A stretch of DNA of 64,000 nt from Nymphaea colorata (GCF_008831285.2 NC_045148.1:8499001-8563000); one strand, 5' to 3'; positions 48,588 through 60,361 are shown, counted from the stretch's first letter. A program made the numbers and translations. The notes: a model not told the origin generated them from the sequence alone.

Positions 48588-51125
48588 CACCATCATATGA
48601 CAGTTGCTTTTATTTTGTTGAAAGTATCGGGGCCGTCTACGTTTTGCTGAGCGCTAAAACATATCAACTTGTCCAAGAACATATAGCAAGATCCTAACTA
48701 GCTCGCGTAGTATAACATAGAAAAGAAATGCCTGACATCAGATAAATATTGTGCTGAGTCACCTGATGTGCCACGTCAGACATACAACAAGATACTTGCC
48801 TTTATGACATTGATTCTGACATGAGGAATGCAACCTACAAATGTTTAATATAGCACCAGCCTCAAAGGACTAGAATATGAAGACAAGCATTTCAACTTTA
48901 GTTGACCAACAAACAGAAAACTTGCATGCATTTCCTGACAAACAAGTACATGCATGAAACGAGATTAAGATTAAATGGACATCTAATGTAGCAAAAGGAC
49001 AGGTATCTGGTGACCATAAGCCTTCAAATTTGACATTTCTAGGGCTCCAAAGAATTTCATGCCTGGTGAGCATGTTGAAAATTAAAACTAAATATCCTCA
49101 AATAAAATGAACTAACGAGAAAGATAAATACTAACTTCCATGGCCATCAGGAAGCTCTTGATTCATCACATCCTGGGGATTGCTAGAAGATGCATCCATG
49201 TTAGTAGCAACCGCAGCATCTTGATGACTAAATATCCAGTCAGTGGCTTTCTCAATATCACCACCCTACACAAGGAAAAACAATAGAGTTAGCCACAAAA
49301 AAAGTTAGCATCTGTTTACAAGCAGCCATTGCATATAGCAGAGGCTTCCAATGTAACATACTAGATGTGTGCTTCAGATATTCGATTATGCTAATCCTAC
49401 TAAAAAACATAATACAAAGCTTACCGAAGCTTTCAAAGCTTTACGAGCAAGGTCTGCTTCAAACCCAAATGAGATTAGGGTACTAACATGTGCCTCATTA
49501 ACAGAAGTGTTTGTCCCTTCAGAAATTGGATCATCTATATCTGAGGAACAGGTTGCAAACAGTTCAAGGACACTTCAGGATAATTTGCTATTAGATACAA
49601 AAGCCTTTTCACTCACAAACCTGGGTCATCCATGTGAGAAAGCAACCAGTTCATTGCCTCCTCAACTCCAGAACTAGATGTGTTGATTACAGCTTTCCGA
49701 CAATGAAGGTTGCTAAAACCCATGGTCACAAGCTGTGCGACAATATCCTCATTGACCAAAGGTTCGGCAGAACCACTGCTCCTTTCACCATCGTCTTAAA
49801 ATTGAAGGCAACAACAAATTAGTCTCTCATAATGTGAACTAATATATTCAAGGAGCAAAGAACATTTTAAAGATAATGGTGAAGACAGTGCAGTCAGCAG
49901 CAGCAATTTATAAGTGATATGGACCTGATTCTTGTAGAAGTTCTTCCCCAGGCTGTAGTCCTTTACTACGCATGTGGCTGATGTCTATGGTATCAGGCAC
50001 ATCTATATAAACATCTGTCAATTTATGAAGAAGCATAGTTAAATGGATGAGAATCACTTGCAGTAATATATTAAACTAGTGGGACATGAACAACAAAATA
50101 CCAAGTTTCTTTGGGACCCAGCCTTCCTCCATAACAAACTTACGCATATGCAACACCAGATAATCCGGGAAGGTCAGGAATCCAGCAGTTCTGGAGATCA
50201 AAGAAAAACTGTCAAGAAACCAGCTAACTTACTTTGGATGGCATAGTCTCTGGAAACCTTGAACATCATCATACATAGTGCTGGCCTCAGCATTACATAG
50301 TTATACAAGTAGTTAGCATTTCGTGAAGGGAATTGTTGCATAAAAATTAATAGACAAAATTGTATAACCAACACAAGTAGCAAAACAAAGTTAACAATAC
50401 CACATTCCCTGACCAGCTCAACCAATGCACATTCAGAAACCTGAATAAGGATACAAGTCCATGTGCTACTTTTTATTTCAGAAATGAACAGTCATGCCTT
50501 CCAACATTATCTAATACCGTGTTCCAGAAGCTCCATCCTCCACTTGAAGAATAGAACATGGTCCAAAAGAACCAAAGTTAAGCGGTGATGCCACGCCATT
50601 ATCATGAATTTACCAGTCTAACCATGCAATAGCTAATCTTGTGTTAAGTTAGCCATACATCATTTCTAAATGTTTACTTAAAATCCCAGACTGACAATCC
50701 CAAACCACTGGAACTGACAAAGTGACATGAAGATAATAGAAGCAGCAGGCACAATAGAAAGGTAAGTGACAAGATACCATAAAAAACCCTTTTCAAGTAG
50801 ATTAAATGACTGGCAAAAGAAGTTGTCACACCCAAATTGAATGTGGTGACGAACTCTTATGTGGGTGTGGCAAAATGAGCTCTCTCCATATATATGTGTG
50901 TGTGTGTGTGTAAGAATTAAAATCAGACGGCTACCGGATGTTGCCAGATGGCGAAAAAATTTTATGCTGTTAGTAGACATCTTTATGGACAGTGGCATTA
51001 CCAACAGTGTATGGTGTCCTGACAGTTTACGGTATTCTAAGCAACAGATTATGGTGGTTTTTGCAATAGGTTTAAATTTTTTAGTCATCTGATGACAACC
51101 GGAAGCCAGCTAATTTTAGTTATGT

Positions 51126-51189
<64 letters not shown>

Positions 51190-54100
51190 AACTAAAGCTT
51201 GACAGGTGCACAGACGACAGTCTCCAGCTCACTCTCTAGGTTTCTCTTCATTAAATGCTTAAGACAGAGCATTCACAAAAGAGAAATAAAGCACTTGGCG
51301 AGTCTCAACTTGCAAGCCAAAAACTAATTTGACACACAATCACACATACATAGGTGTGCATGTATGGAAAATGAATTGTCTTTCAAAAATTGTAGATACC
51401 ATGTCTACTACTTTTTCACTATCTGTGAGATCAAGACCTGTTCCTTTAGTTTGAAAAGTGGTAAGCATGGTAGGCACAAATTCAGAAGGCACAAACAGAT
51501 AAGGGATACTTGATCCTGACTTCTACAATCTTAACCCTGACAACTGCATGTATCTCTCTCCTTCTGAAGTGGTCCATTGTTAGCATTTAACGAAAGAGAT
51601 AGACAGAATGGTTAAGGTTAGTAAGAAGATCATGCAACAGCTCCTGCACTCATGTAACACTGTAAGTGGGTGTCAGAGACTGTGCATGGAGAGGTTGAAC
51701 ACACTCCATTCGCACTGTTTTATGATAACCATGGCTCCAAACAGCATTAATTTTATGGTCTCAACATTCTATGATAAAATTAGAAAGAATAATCTTTGAT
51801 TAACATTGAAATCTGCCCTAACTCCTCTTTATATAGACTAGAGGAGAGAGAGAAGTTACAAGAGAAACATCTAAAGGAAAAGTTATTACAAAAGTACCCT
51901 CTTAAACCTAAAACTGAATATAAACACATCTTAACACTCCCCCTCAAGTTGGAGCGTATATGTCAAATAGGCTCAACTTGGAACAGCAGCTTTGGAATGG
52001 TCCCCTTGCAAGAGCCTTAGTAAAGATATCAGCCGTTTGCCCTGTAGTTGAAATGTGTGAGGTACTTACAAACCCCTTTTGAATCATGTCTCTAGTATAG
52101 TGACAATCTACTTCAACATGCTTGGTTCTTTCATGAAAAGCCGGATTATTAGCAATAAACAGTGCAGCTTTGTTATCACATAACAGTTGCATAGGAAGAG
52201 GCACTTCGACAGTAAGATCCAACATCAGGGATCTAACCCACATAACTTCAGCAGTACCCTGAGCCATAGCTCTATACTCAGATTCTGCACTTGATCTGGC
52301 AACCACAGTTTGCTTCTTACTCTTCCATGTAACCAAGTTGGATCCAATAAACACACAAAATCCAGTAGTGGATTTTCTGTCTGAGGGGCATCCTGCATAG
52401 TCGGCATCAACATACACAGATATAGTGAGTGAGGTACCATTCTGAAAGAAGAGTCCCGTTCCTGGTGAATTCTTTAGATACCTAAGAATCATCATAGCAG
52501 CATCCCAATGAACTTTCTTGGGCTTATCCATAAATTGACTCACTCTGCTAACAGCATAGGCAATGTCAGGTCGAGTAACAGTGATGTATAGGAGCTTCCC
52601 AACAATCCCTCTATACTGTCTTGCATCAACATCTTCAGTATCATCATCATACAAGCGGGTATTGATATCCATAGGCGTGGATGCAGGCCGACACCCCAGC
52701 ATCCCTGTCTCTTGCAAAACATCAGTAACGTATTTCCTCTGGCACATGATAAGGCCCTTTTGATTTCTGGCAAACTCAATACCAAGGAAATAACGTAGTT
52801 CACCAAGGTCCTTGGTGACAAAGTGTTGTCCAAGGACATCCTTGATGTTGGAAATCCCCTGATCATCATCCCCTGTAACAATGATATCATCAACATAAAC
52901 AAGAACTATCACCGTACCTGTAGAAGTCTTCTTGACAAAGAGGGAATGGTCGGCCGAAGAACGTCTGAAGCCCTCATTCTCAATATTCTCTGACAATTTC
53001 TGAAACCAAGCTCGAGGACTCTGTTTCAGACCATAAATCGCCTTTCGCAATCTGCACACTTTCTGACACTCCCCCTCAGCAACAAACCCTGGTGGTTGCT
53101 GCATATACACTTCTTCATGTAAGTCACCATAGAGAAAGGCATTTTTGACATCAAGCTGTGAGAGGGACCAATTCTTGCTGACAGCCACAGCAAGGAGAAT
53201 CCGTAAGGAAGCATGTCGTGCCACAGGAGAGAAGGTATCATAATAATCAACCCCATAAGTTTGGGTATAGCCTTTTGCAACCAGACGAGCCTTATATCTG
53301 TCAATACTGCCATCTGCTCGGTATTTGATAGTAAAGACCCATCTGCAACCAACAATGGCTGCATCAACTGAAGGAGTAACAAGGGTCCAGGTGCCTCTAG
53401 ACTGAAGAGCATCCATCTCTTCTTGCATAGCCGCTGCCCATTTGGGATCAGAGAGAGCATCCATGGGATTCTGTGGAAGAGCAATAGCCGACAGCCCCTT
53501 GACAAACTGTCGGTACATAGGGGTGAGTCTATCCATGGATAAATGACCAGAGATAGGATGCAAAGTGCAACTGCGTTTGCCTTTCCTTTGAGCAATGGGC
53601 ACATCAAGTTCATTAGGAGCAGGAACATGCTCGTGACATACTCCTATGTCATCATTACATAAAACATTGTCAGTTGAGTTTGTGTCAGGAAATACCTTGG
53701 GCGTGCTGGGTGAAGGCACAGGTGCACATTGAACAGGCGCAGCAGGCTTAGTACGACGATGGTAGACAGCCCCAAAACGTGGATCAACTGGGTTTGGACA
53801 ACTCATGAGAGGTAGAGGAAATTGGACTTCATCATTTAATGCAGGCGCCCTTAATTGAGTTCCATTTGGGGAGAAGAAAGAGGTTGATTCAAAAAATGTA
53901 ACATCAGCACTCACATAATACCGACGAGTAGAAGGATCATAACATCGATATCCCTTTTGAGTGCGGGAATAACCAACAAAGATCGTTTTGATGGCCCGAG
54001 GAGACAACTTATCTCGCCCAGGACCAAGCAACTGAACAAAGGCAACACATCCAAAAACACGAGGTGGAACAGAAAACAAGTCTCTGTCAGGAAAGAGGAC

Positions 54101-57100
54101 AGAGATAGGAATAAGGTCTCCCAACACAGATGACGGCATACGATTAATAAGATAGCATGCTGTGAGAACAGCATCGCCCCAGTAAGAATGGGGAACATGG
54201 CTATGTATGATAATGGTTCTGGCAACATCAAGAATATGACGGTGTTTCCGTTCAGCAACCCCATTTTGTTGGGAGGTATAGGCACAAGAAGTTTGGTGGA
54301 TGATACCCTTATCCCTGAAAAATTGTTCCAAAGAGGAAGCACAGAACTCAAGAGCATTGTCAGAGCGCACAATTTTGACACAAGTATCAAACTGAGTCAG
54401 AATTTCATTGATAAAATTTTTGATTACATGACCCACTTCAGATTTATGCTTCATAAGAAAAACCCAACTAACACGACTATAGTCATCGACAGCAACAAGA
54501 TAATATCGATGACCTTGAAGAGCAGGTGTACGACTCGGACCCCAAACATCAAAATGAAGTAACTCAAACACAGAATGGCTACTTCGACTGGGCCGCGGAG
54601 GAAAGGATGACCTATGGTGTTTGCCCAACTGACAAGACTCGCATTGAAAAGAAGACTTGGGAGACAGCTGAGGAAGAACATGCAGCAGTTTCTGAAACGG
54701 TAGATGTCCAAAACGTAAATGCCAAGTATAAGCCGAGGATGAGGACGACCCTGCAGAGGTAGATCCAGCAAAGGGAAAGGGATGCACTAGCCTGTAAAGA
54801 CCTCCCTGTTCACGGCCACTGCCAATCACCCTGCCCGTCAGTATATCCTGAAACACAAGAGAAGAGGAGTCAAATATCGCACGACAGTTTAAATCTCTGG
54901 TAATCTGACTGATAGATAGTAGGCTATGTGGGAATTCTGGTGCATGAAGAACATGTTGCAATGGTAATGATGAAGTAAGTTGGACCTCTCCAAGTCCAAC
55001 AACGGGAGAATATTTGCCATCTGCTAGAATAACCGAGCGACCAGGTGGAGTAGGGACATAAGAAGTAAACTGTGCCTTGTCTCCACAGAGATGTGTCGAT
55101 GCACCTGAATCAATGAGCCAATCTGTAGTGTCAGAATACATACCAGATGAAGATGCACTGGCAGCAGTAGTGATAGTAGAGGTGGTCGGATCAGGAGCTT
55201 GTTGAGGTCTATCTCCAATCAAGTGTCTCAACTGAGAGATAATATCATCTGCACGTAACTCACTGGAGGAAACAGGATGTTGAGTCTTAGGCTGCTCTGG
55301 AGAATCAGTAAAAACAGTCTGATTGGCAACAGCTGGACGACCATGTTTCTGCCAACACTTATCCACAGTGTGACCAATGCGATGACAAAACTGACATACT
55401 GGGCGCGAAGGGGTATTGCCACGGCCACGGTATCCTCGTCCTCTGGCAAAGAGGGACCCACCTCTGCCACGAGTAGCAAGCATAGCAGAAGTGGTATCAA
55501 GAACAGTCGATGAAGGGATTGGAATTCTGCTTAGCCTACTATAAGCTTCATCAATAGGAGGAATCGAGGGACTAGTGAGCATCTGATTCTTTGCTGATTC
55601 ATAAACAGAGTCTAATCCAGACAGAAATACTCCGACCATAAGCATATCTCTGTATGCCTTCTGTTGCTCACACTTACATGCAGGAAAGTAGCTGTTTAGT
55701 CTCTCAAACATGGACTTGAGACTAGAATAATAAGTATGTAGAGGGCGACCATCTTGGCGCATCTGATGAATATCATGATGAAGCTGCATAATTCTGGTTT
55801 CATTCCTTGCTTGTGAATAGGTGGCTGCAAGGGAATCCCACATATCCTTTGCACTTTCCTTATGGAGGACTTCATTGGCAATGTCTTGAGTAAGAGTACC
55901 AACAATCCATACCATAACCAACGAATTATCTTTAAACCAAGTAGTATATTTTCCTACCTTCTGTACGGGCTCGGGCTCCAATATAAGATGTTCCTTCTCA
56001 TGAGCGATCAAGGTTCTTTTTACTTGCATGGCCCACATCTCGTAATTACCCCCATCCATTTTGGTGATAAAGCTGGAAAATGGGGAACTCTTCATCTCTC
56101 CCGACGACACAAAGGAAGAGGTATTAGCGCCGCTGCTAATTTCAGACATCGCTCAACACAATGGAGGAAACCGAGCCACGGAATAGGAAGTGCAGGCAAA
56201 AAGAAGACAATCACATATCGAAAGACAACATGCTGATCATGAAGCAGTTAACACGGGCAGCAATCCATAAGTCTGATCGGCTGGAAGAGGCAACAACAGA
56301 ACTGAACGAAGACAGATTACCAAAGGCGACAGCGAAGACGCTGAGAGGAAAATCAGCGTGCAGAGCAGCGGCGGAGTAGAGGAGGCGATGCAGCGAAGAC
56401 GCTGAGAAGAAAATCAGCGTGCAGGGCAGCGGCGGAGCAGAGGAGAATGGTGGAGACAGCAAGGGCGATGCAGCGTGCAGCGGCAGCGGAGAAGCAACAG
56501 TGACAGACGGCGGCGGCGGGCGGAGGTGACAGTCACGGCGGGCAGCGGCGAAGATGACTGCAACAGCGGACGGAGGCGTCGGGCGGAGAAGACAGCAACG
56601 GGCGGAGGCGTCGGGCGGAGAAGACAGCAACGGGCGGAGGCGTCGGGTGGAGAAGACAGCAACGGGCGGAGGCGTCGGGCGGAGAGGTCAGGACAGCGAC
56701 TGGCAGAGGCGTCGGGTGGCGAGGTCAGCGACGGGCGGAGATGGGTGGACACGAGCGGGTGGAGGAAGCGCAGCGATGGGCGCGGTCAGGCGGCGGGCGG
56801 CGCCGCTCAATCGGCGCGCCAAGGAGGAGGAGACGGCTGCTGCTCTGATACCATGATAAAATTAGAAAGAATAATCTTTGATTAACATTGAAATCTGCCC
56901 TAACTCCTCTTTATATAGACTAGAGGAGAGAGAGAAGTTACAAGAGAAACATCTAAAGGAAAAGTTATTACAAAAGTACCCTCTTAAACCTAAAACTGAA
57001 TATAAACACATCTTAACATTCTAACCACAAATATATGCAGACACCCTTGAGAATTGCAGCACTGTTACATGTAAAAAGGCCAGATATGCAGCTGCCGTTG

Positions 57101-58821
57101 TGGGGTCCACTATACTACATCCATTTTGGCTCTCAGCATTTGATATGGACCAAGTGATTCATTTCACTACTATATTAAATTGAATTACAAGTAAATCCAA
57201 TTGCAAAGTAGACCAAAATAAGATGGAAACTGAAGAACTATAACATTCGACCAACAACATTATCAATCAAGACAAATACTCCTCTGGGACCAGGATCAGG
57301 TAATGCAAACCAGAATAAAAGGTATTAAATTAGAAAATTAGACCTACTTGATTGCTGTTGTTTTAGCATTCAAGGCACTGCTATAAAAATCCTGAACCTC
57401 CTCCGGTGCTGAGAAGCTTGCCAAGCAGGCCTCCAGTGGCACTCTAGGGCGTACAATGTCCTCACTGATTTCAAAACTTGTTAGTAAAAAAAAAAAAAAA
57501 AAAAAAGGCTAATGAAAAACACGTGGCTCCTAATATCATATAGAATATATCTGTAACTTACATTTTACTTCCTTTTAGTTCTTCAGCTTTCGACTTCTGG
57601 AAGGCCATAAGCTCTTCTGAAACAACAATTAGATAACCATTAAGAAGTAAATAAGGAGTGCAAAGAGTAACATATGTATCTTACAGCTATACCTTTATTA
57701 GTAGCCTCATGCAATGGGATGTTCAACGATAGGATGTAGTCAACTCTTTTATTGTATGCAACTCTTCCGGAAGGACAAGCAATTCTTTCTTCAATTAAAA
57801 ACTTGAAGCTTCTTGATGGATCAAATTCAGACTGTCTGGCATTAGCATGCTCAACTCTGTCAAGGAGATGTAGAAAGAACTCCAAGGCATCCTGAGAAAG
57901 AGTAGAGGGGAAAGGAAAGAGAAGCAATAAGCAGAGAGAACAAGAGAAACACCAATACACTTAGCATTCTAGTCACTACGCAATGTTAGCATTTAGTATG
58001 CAGAAGCAAAAGATCCATTGTCTCCATTTTAATTTTGCGCCAGAAAACCTTAAAGGTTGGCTTTCTATCTTAATACCGGCAATCAAGCACAGCCACCAAA
58101 TGAAATTTTGCAATGCCATGTTTCAACCTAATAAGATCTTGTATCAAACATCCAAACAGATCTTTCACTACAGATCTTTGAGAAGTCCCATGACTTCCAT
58201 CTTCTTAAAGCTCTTAGGCATCATTAACATACTATTAAATAGAGAATAGCAGTCTACATGAGACATTGGATTTGGCAAACAAATACCTGTTGCCTCATAC
58301 TTGAAAACTCTGGGTGGTTGGCAGCAATAACTGCCTTAAACATCCGAGGAGGAATACCCTCTTGTTTCTGCAAAATTTTGAACAAAAGGAGGAAAAAAAA
58401 AAGTAAGAACAGATATACAAAAATTTCAATGTATAAAAAGGAAAATTATCTTCGACCAGATTAAGATGCAAGCTCCAATAATGACAACGAGATAAAAATA
58501 ATAAAATGAATAGGTAAGCTGTTGCAGCTGCCACGCTTCCACCAAGAATACTGTTTATTTTCAAAAAAAATGCAAGGGATTAACTAAACTTCTGCTTGAA
58601 CAATGAGATAAGTTTAGGCAAGAACTAGTCTCCCCTGAAGTAGAAGTCACCAAAAGAATATAGAAACTGGAAAGAATTAACCACTATGTGAAACCACTAC
58701 CAGAAGGCAAGAGATCACAGTATCTTAACTCAAGAATGATATCTGTTTAACGGTCACATAGTTCTCCTGTTGATTCGCTGAAAGATGCAGCTTGCTCAGT
58801 TCTTCACACATATAGCAAAAC

Positions 58822-58886
<65 letters not shown>

Positions 58887-59377
58887 TCTATATATAGGAA
58901 TCAAAATCATTCCCTTTTCACTTTCATGTTTACCATGTACGAGCACAGCCGCACTTCATTCAATCACAAACTAGTGCAACTTATCCTAATGATATGACAT
59001 GATGTCACAAAGTCAACCCCTTACGAACAAGTATATACTGCAATTAATGCAACCAATTTAGCAATATGACATGGCATTCATAAATTCAAGGTTTAGTTGG
59101 AGAAAAATATACATTCCAAATTTGCAATCCAAAGTTTACACAACATAGTAAAAAAGCAGAGTTAAACAACAGATTCAAAAACCAGGAAGAAACTTACATA
59201 ACTTGAAGTTGGTTTTGTAGGGTTATCTACTCCATCAGCCTGATCAATAAAAAATTAAATGTAAACTTTTTCAGAAAATATGAAAGAGAAAAACATAAAC
59301 ACATACAGAAAATTTGACATGCCTCCTGCACTGGAACTGAATATCTTCCAGAGAGTAAACCATGCCCCAGTTTTGTC
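48255..59377 (-). CDS. UBP14: UBP14: ubiquitin-specific protease, 3' part (12 exons, 5' end outside window)
   Basis: Deubiquitinating enzyme of the USP5/isopeptidase T type, which disassembles free polyubiquitin chains; in Arabidopsis loss causes embryo arrest (TTN6). Exons on the minus strand: 59332-59377, 59198-59239, 58287-58367, 57693-57891, 57562-57616, 57348-57464, 50102-50190, 49925-50014, 49621-49794, 49425-49540, 49136-49265 and 48255-48433, giving 438 residues. All phases join without a stop. Landmarks: [50 protein letters not shown]-region equivalents around [31 protein letters not shown]; two UBA domains ([20 protein letters not shown] and [20 protein letters not shown]); and the catalytic histidine box [12 protein letters not shown] with [12 protein letters not shown] at the C-terminus. 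The catalytic cysteine box and zinc fingers lie upstream, beyond the right edge. The sixth visible intron is 7157 bp because of an inserted copia element. The donor after 59332 is weak (GTGCAG) but is the choice that keeps frame. Confidence 0.93.
48550..48586. repeat. (TA)n microsatellite
   Basis: In the last UBP14 intron, about 115 bp upstream of the last coding exon. Confidence 0.9.
50905..51110. repeat. MITE-like repeat related to ~30430-30597 and ~59975-60130
   Basis: Contains GGATGTTGCCAGATGGC, an AACAGATTATGGTGGTTTTTG block and TTTAAATTTTTTAGTCATC. The copy near 59975 has AATGTTGCCGGAGAGCTAAA and CTGTTTTTTGTGACAGATTT, and the copy near 30430 has TTTTAGTGACAGATTTTTAC. Similarity is partial and judged by eye. 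The copies are next to AT or GT microsatellites. Confidence 0.4.
51125..51190. repeat. Triple compound microsatellite (GT)n(AT)n(AG)n
   Basis: Three dinucleotide runs join without spacers in the UBP14 large intron. Confidence 0.9.
51772..51936 (-). repeat. 3' LTR of the copia element
   Basis: Begins (minus strand) TGTTAAGATGTG and ends TTTTATCA. By eye it is base-for-base the same as the other LTR. It is preceded by the polypurine tract. Confidence 0.96.
51937..51947 (-). other. Polypurine tract of the copia element
   Basis: TTGAGGGGGAG on the minus strand, touching the 3' LTR. It is the site from which plus-strand DNA synthesis is primed. It overlaps the Gag-Pol stop codon (TGA, 51944-51946), an economical arrangement. 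Confidence 0.9.
51944..56149 (-). CDS. Copia Gag-Pol polyprotein, 1401 aa, intact
   Basis: One open frame encodes all retrotransposon functions in copia order. Gag lies at about residues 20-220, with a Gly/Arg-rich stretch and a CCHC zinc knuckle (C-x2-C-x4-H-x4-C) near 250. The aspartic protease has DSGAS near 346. A GAG-pre-integrase HHCC zinc finger (HLRFGH...[10 protein letters not shown]) precedes the integrase, whose DDE residues lie in FDVWGP (about 536), SDNALEF (about 598) and QNGVAERKH (about 632). The reverse transcriptase has YVDDIIVTG near 1086, and RNase H runs from about 1250 (VDADYAGC) to past 1290 ([10 protein letters not shown]). All catalytic motifs look unbroken. The start is the first ATG after the leader, and the frame ends 8 bp before the 3' LTR. 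Many frames on the other strand here are shadows. Confidence 0.96.
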   Translation of the reverse strand: MSEISSGANTSSFVSSGEMKSSPFSSFITKMDGGNYEMWAMQVKRTLIAHEKEHLILEPEPVQKVGKYTTWFKDNSLVMVWIVGTLTQDIANEVLHKESAKDMWDSLAATYSQARNETRIMQLHHDIHQMRQDGRPLHTYYSSLKSMFERLNSYFPACKCEQQKAYRDMLMVGVFLSGLDSVYESAKNQMLTSPSIPPIDEAYSRLSRIPIPSSTVLDTTSAMLATRGRGGSLFARGRGYRGRGNTPSRPVCQFCHRIGHTVDKCWQKHGRPAVANQTVFTDSPEQPKTQHPVSSSELRADDIISQLRHLIGDRPQQAPDPTTSTITTAASASSSGMYSDTTDWLIDSGASTHLCGDKAQFTSYVPTPPGRSVILADGKYSPVVGLGEVQLTSSLPLQHVLHAPEFPHSLLSISQITRDLNCRAIFDSSSLVFQDILTGRVIGSGREQGGLYRLVHPFPFAGSTSAGSSSSSAYTWHLRFGHLPFQKLLHVLPQLSPKSSFQCESCQLGKHHRSSFPPRPSRSSHSVFELLHFDVWGPSRTPALQGHRYYLVAVDDYSRVSWVFLMKHKSEVGHVIKNFINEILTQFDTCVKIVRSDNALEFCASSLEQFFRDKGIIHQTSCAYTSQQNGVAERKHRHILDVARTIIIHSHVPHSYWGDAVLTACYLINRMPSSVLGDLIPISVLFPDRDLFSVPPRVFGCVAFVQLLGPGRDKLSPRAIKTIFVGYSRTQKGYRCYDPSTRRYYVSADVTFFESTSFFSPNGTQLRAPALNDEVQFPLPLMSCPNPVDPRFGAVYHRRTKPAAPVQCAPVPSPSTPKVFPDTNSTDNVLCNDDIGVCHEHVPAPNELDVPIAQRKGKRSCTLHPISGHLSMDRLTPMYRQFVKGLSAIALPQNPMDALSDPKWAAAMQEEMDALQSRGTWTLVTPSVDAAIVGCRWVFTIKYRADGSIDRYKARLVAKGYTQTYGVDYYDTFSPVARHASLRILLAVAVSKNWSLSQLDVKNAFLYGDLHEEVYMQQPPGFVAEGECQKVCRLRKAIYGLKQSPRAWFQKLSENIENEGFRRSSADHSLFVKKTSTGTVIVLVYVDDIIVTGDDDQGISNIKDVLGQHFVTKDLGELRYFLGIEFARNQKGLIMCQRKYVTDVLQETGMLGCRPASTPMDINTRLYDDDTEDVDARQYRGIVGKLLYITVTRPDIAYAVSRVSQFMDKPKKVHWDAAMMILRYLKNSPGTGLFFQNGTSLTISVYVDADYAGCPSDRKSTTGFCVFIGSNLVTWKSKKQTVVARSSAESEYRAMAQGTAEVMWVRSLMLDLTVEVPLPMQLLCDNKAALFIANNPAFHERTKHVEVDCHYTRDMIQKGFVSTSHISTTGQTADIFTKALARGPFQSCCSKLSLFDIYAPT
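56150..56853 (-). other. Copia 5' leader with GC-rich internal tandem repeats
   Basis: A 704-bp untranslated leader between the 5' LTR and Gag. The plus strand has a 32-bp unit beginning GGGCGGAGAAGACAGCAACG at 56581, 56613 and 56645, with a partial fourth at 56677. A second direct repeat (GCGAAGACGCTGAGARGAAA...CAGCGGCGGAG) occurs near 56331 and 56394. It is strikingly GC-rich compared with the surrounding DNA. Confidence 0.85.
56842..56853 (-). other. Primer-binding site of the copia element
   Basis: TGGTATCAGAGC on the minus strand, directly after the 5' LTR. This matches the 3' end of initiator methionine tRNA, the usual primer of plant copia elements. Confidence 0.92.
56854..57018 (-). 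repeat. 5' LTR of the copia element
   Basis: The same 165-bp sequence as the 3' LTR. It carries the transcription start signals for the element. Confidence 0.96.
56909..56917 (-). promoter_or_regulatory. Candidate TATA box in the copia 5' LTR
   Basis: TATATAAAG on the minus strand. Being inside UBP14 in the same orientation, this promoter, or the LTR polyadenylation signal, could create chimeric or truncated UBP14 transcripts. Confidence 0.55.
58824..58874. repeat. Compound microsatellite (AT)n(AG)n
   Basis: AT dinucleotides followed by AG dinucleotides, in a UBP14 intron. Confidence 0.9.
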
Positions 59378-60360
59378 CTGTCCGGAGTGCATTACGAAAC
59401 AAATCAGATACAAAATGCAGAAATCATTCAGGATAAAATATATGCAAATAATGCAAAATATCTTAACAATGAATAGCCATCTGGCATCACCTATATCATC
59501 CAATGCTAGAAGAAGCAACACATGACTCGTATCTTACAAAGTAGACAATGCAAGAACAAGTAGACATAATGCACAAGAATTTAAGGTTGTAACCAAGAGA
59601 GGAAATGTAATTACCTAAAAAAAATTAATTTAGCAATTTTGCGATAAAAATTAGTTGCTGTTATTCAATAACCAGTTTAACTAGCCTAATCACAAGCTAC
59701 TGACTAGGATATCAGATCCCACAAACATGAGCAAAAATAGTAGGGTGAGTGAAAGCCTCCGAACAGATGGCATTCTTCTAGTCACACAAATGCTCAACAC
59801 AAAGGATCCTGTACCAGAGGGATAAGGCATTCCCCTAGACTGTGGCAAAGAGGTAACATTTAGATACTGCCCACATACAGTTGGAACACAATCTCAATCA
59901 TGTCCCAGATTATGGATCATTGAAGCACAAAAAAAAAAAAAACAGTTCTACAGCTAAGATTATATATATATATATATAAGGATTCAAATCTCCTATACAC
60001 CAAATGTTGCCGGAGAGCTAAAAATTTAAAGTCTGTTGTTGAAAGCACCATAAACCATCGGTGCTGATCCTATCGCAACTGTTTTTTGTGACAGATTTTT
60101 AATTTTTATCTATCCAACAGATTTAAATATATATTCATGGAATGTAAAGCAAAAGAGGCAATTTGAGACAACTTGAAAGAGAATAAAAAATTATACAATA
60201 CCCATATGGAAGATTATAGATAAAAGGTGGACTGGACAGCTTCATTAACCTCTTCATGCAGCAACTTACCCAACGAGCTTTTGTTTTTTGCCTATGTTAG
60301 CTTAACTTGTTTGAAAGGGGGTTGAAAGAGGTTGATACTATTTTATTGCTGATCATTGTA
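59378..60360. other. UBP14 intron sequence, no gene seen
   Basis: AT-rich. Holds a MITE-like repeat at about 59975-60130. The UBP14 exon that should precede the one at 59332-59377 was not found up to the window end, so it lies to the right of 64000. Confidence 0.6.
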
Positions 60361-60361
60361 G

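Larger units (their letters stand above)
51767..57023 (-). mobile_element. Intact Ty1/copia LTR retrotransposon inside UBP14
   Basis: A complete element (51772-57018, 5247 bp) in the same orientation as UBP14. It has two 165-bp LTRs that appear identical, TG...CA ends, a 5-bp target duplication TTCTA at both outer borders (51767-51771 and 57019-57023), a primer-binding site, a polypurine tract and one uninterrupted Gag-Pol frame. Identical LTRs and an open frame mean insertion was very recent and the element may still be able to move. LTRs of 165 bp are short for copia. Confidence 0.97.
50191..57347 (-). other. UBP14 large intron
   Basis: This 7157-bp intron separates the exon ending in the codons for KTTAI from the exon beginning [10 protein letters not shown]. 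About 5.25 kb is the copia element. The rest holds a small repeat at about 50905-51110, a compound microsatellite at 51125-51190, and AT-rich sequence without genes. Confidence 0.85.

Noticed and set aside
54188-54562. Plus-strand frames inside 51944-56149
   Set aside because: Shadows of the intact Gag-Pol frame on the minus strand.
56475-56885. 136-codon Arg/Gly-rich plus-strand frame over the copia leader
   Set aside because: Translation of the GC-rich 32-bp tandem repeat, on the strand opposite to the element; no known domain.
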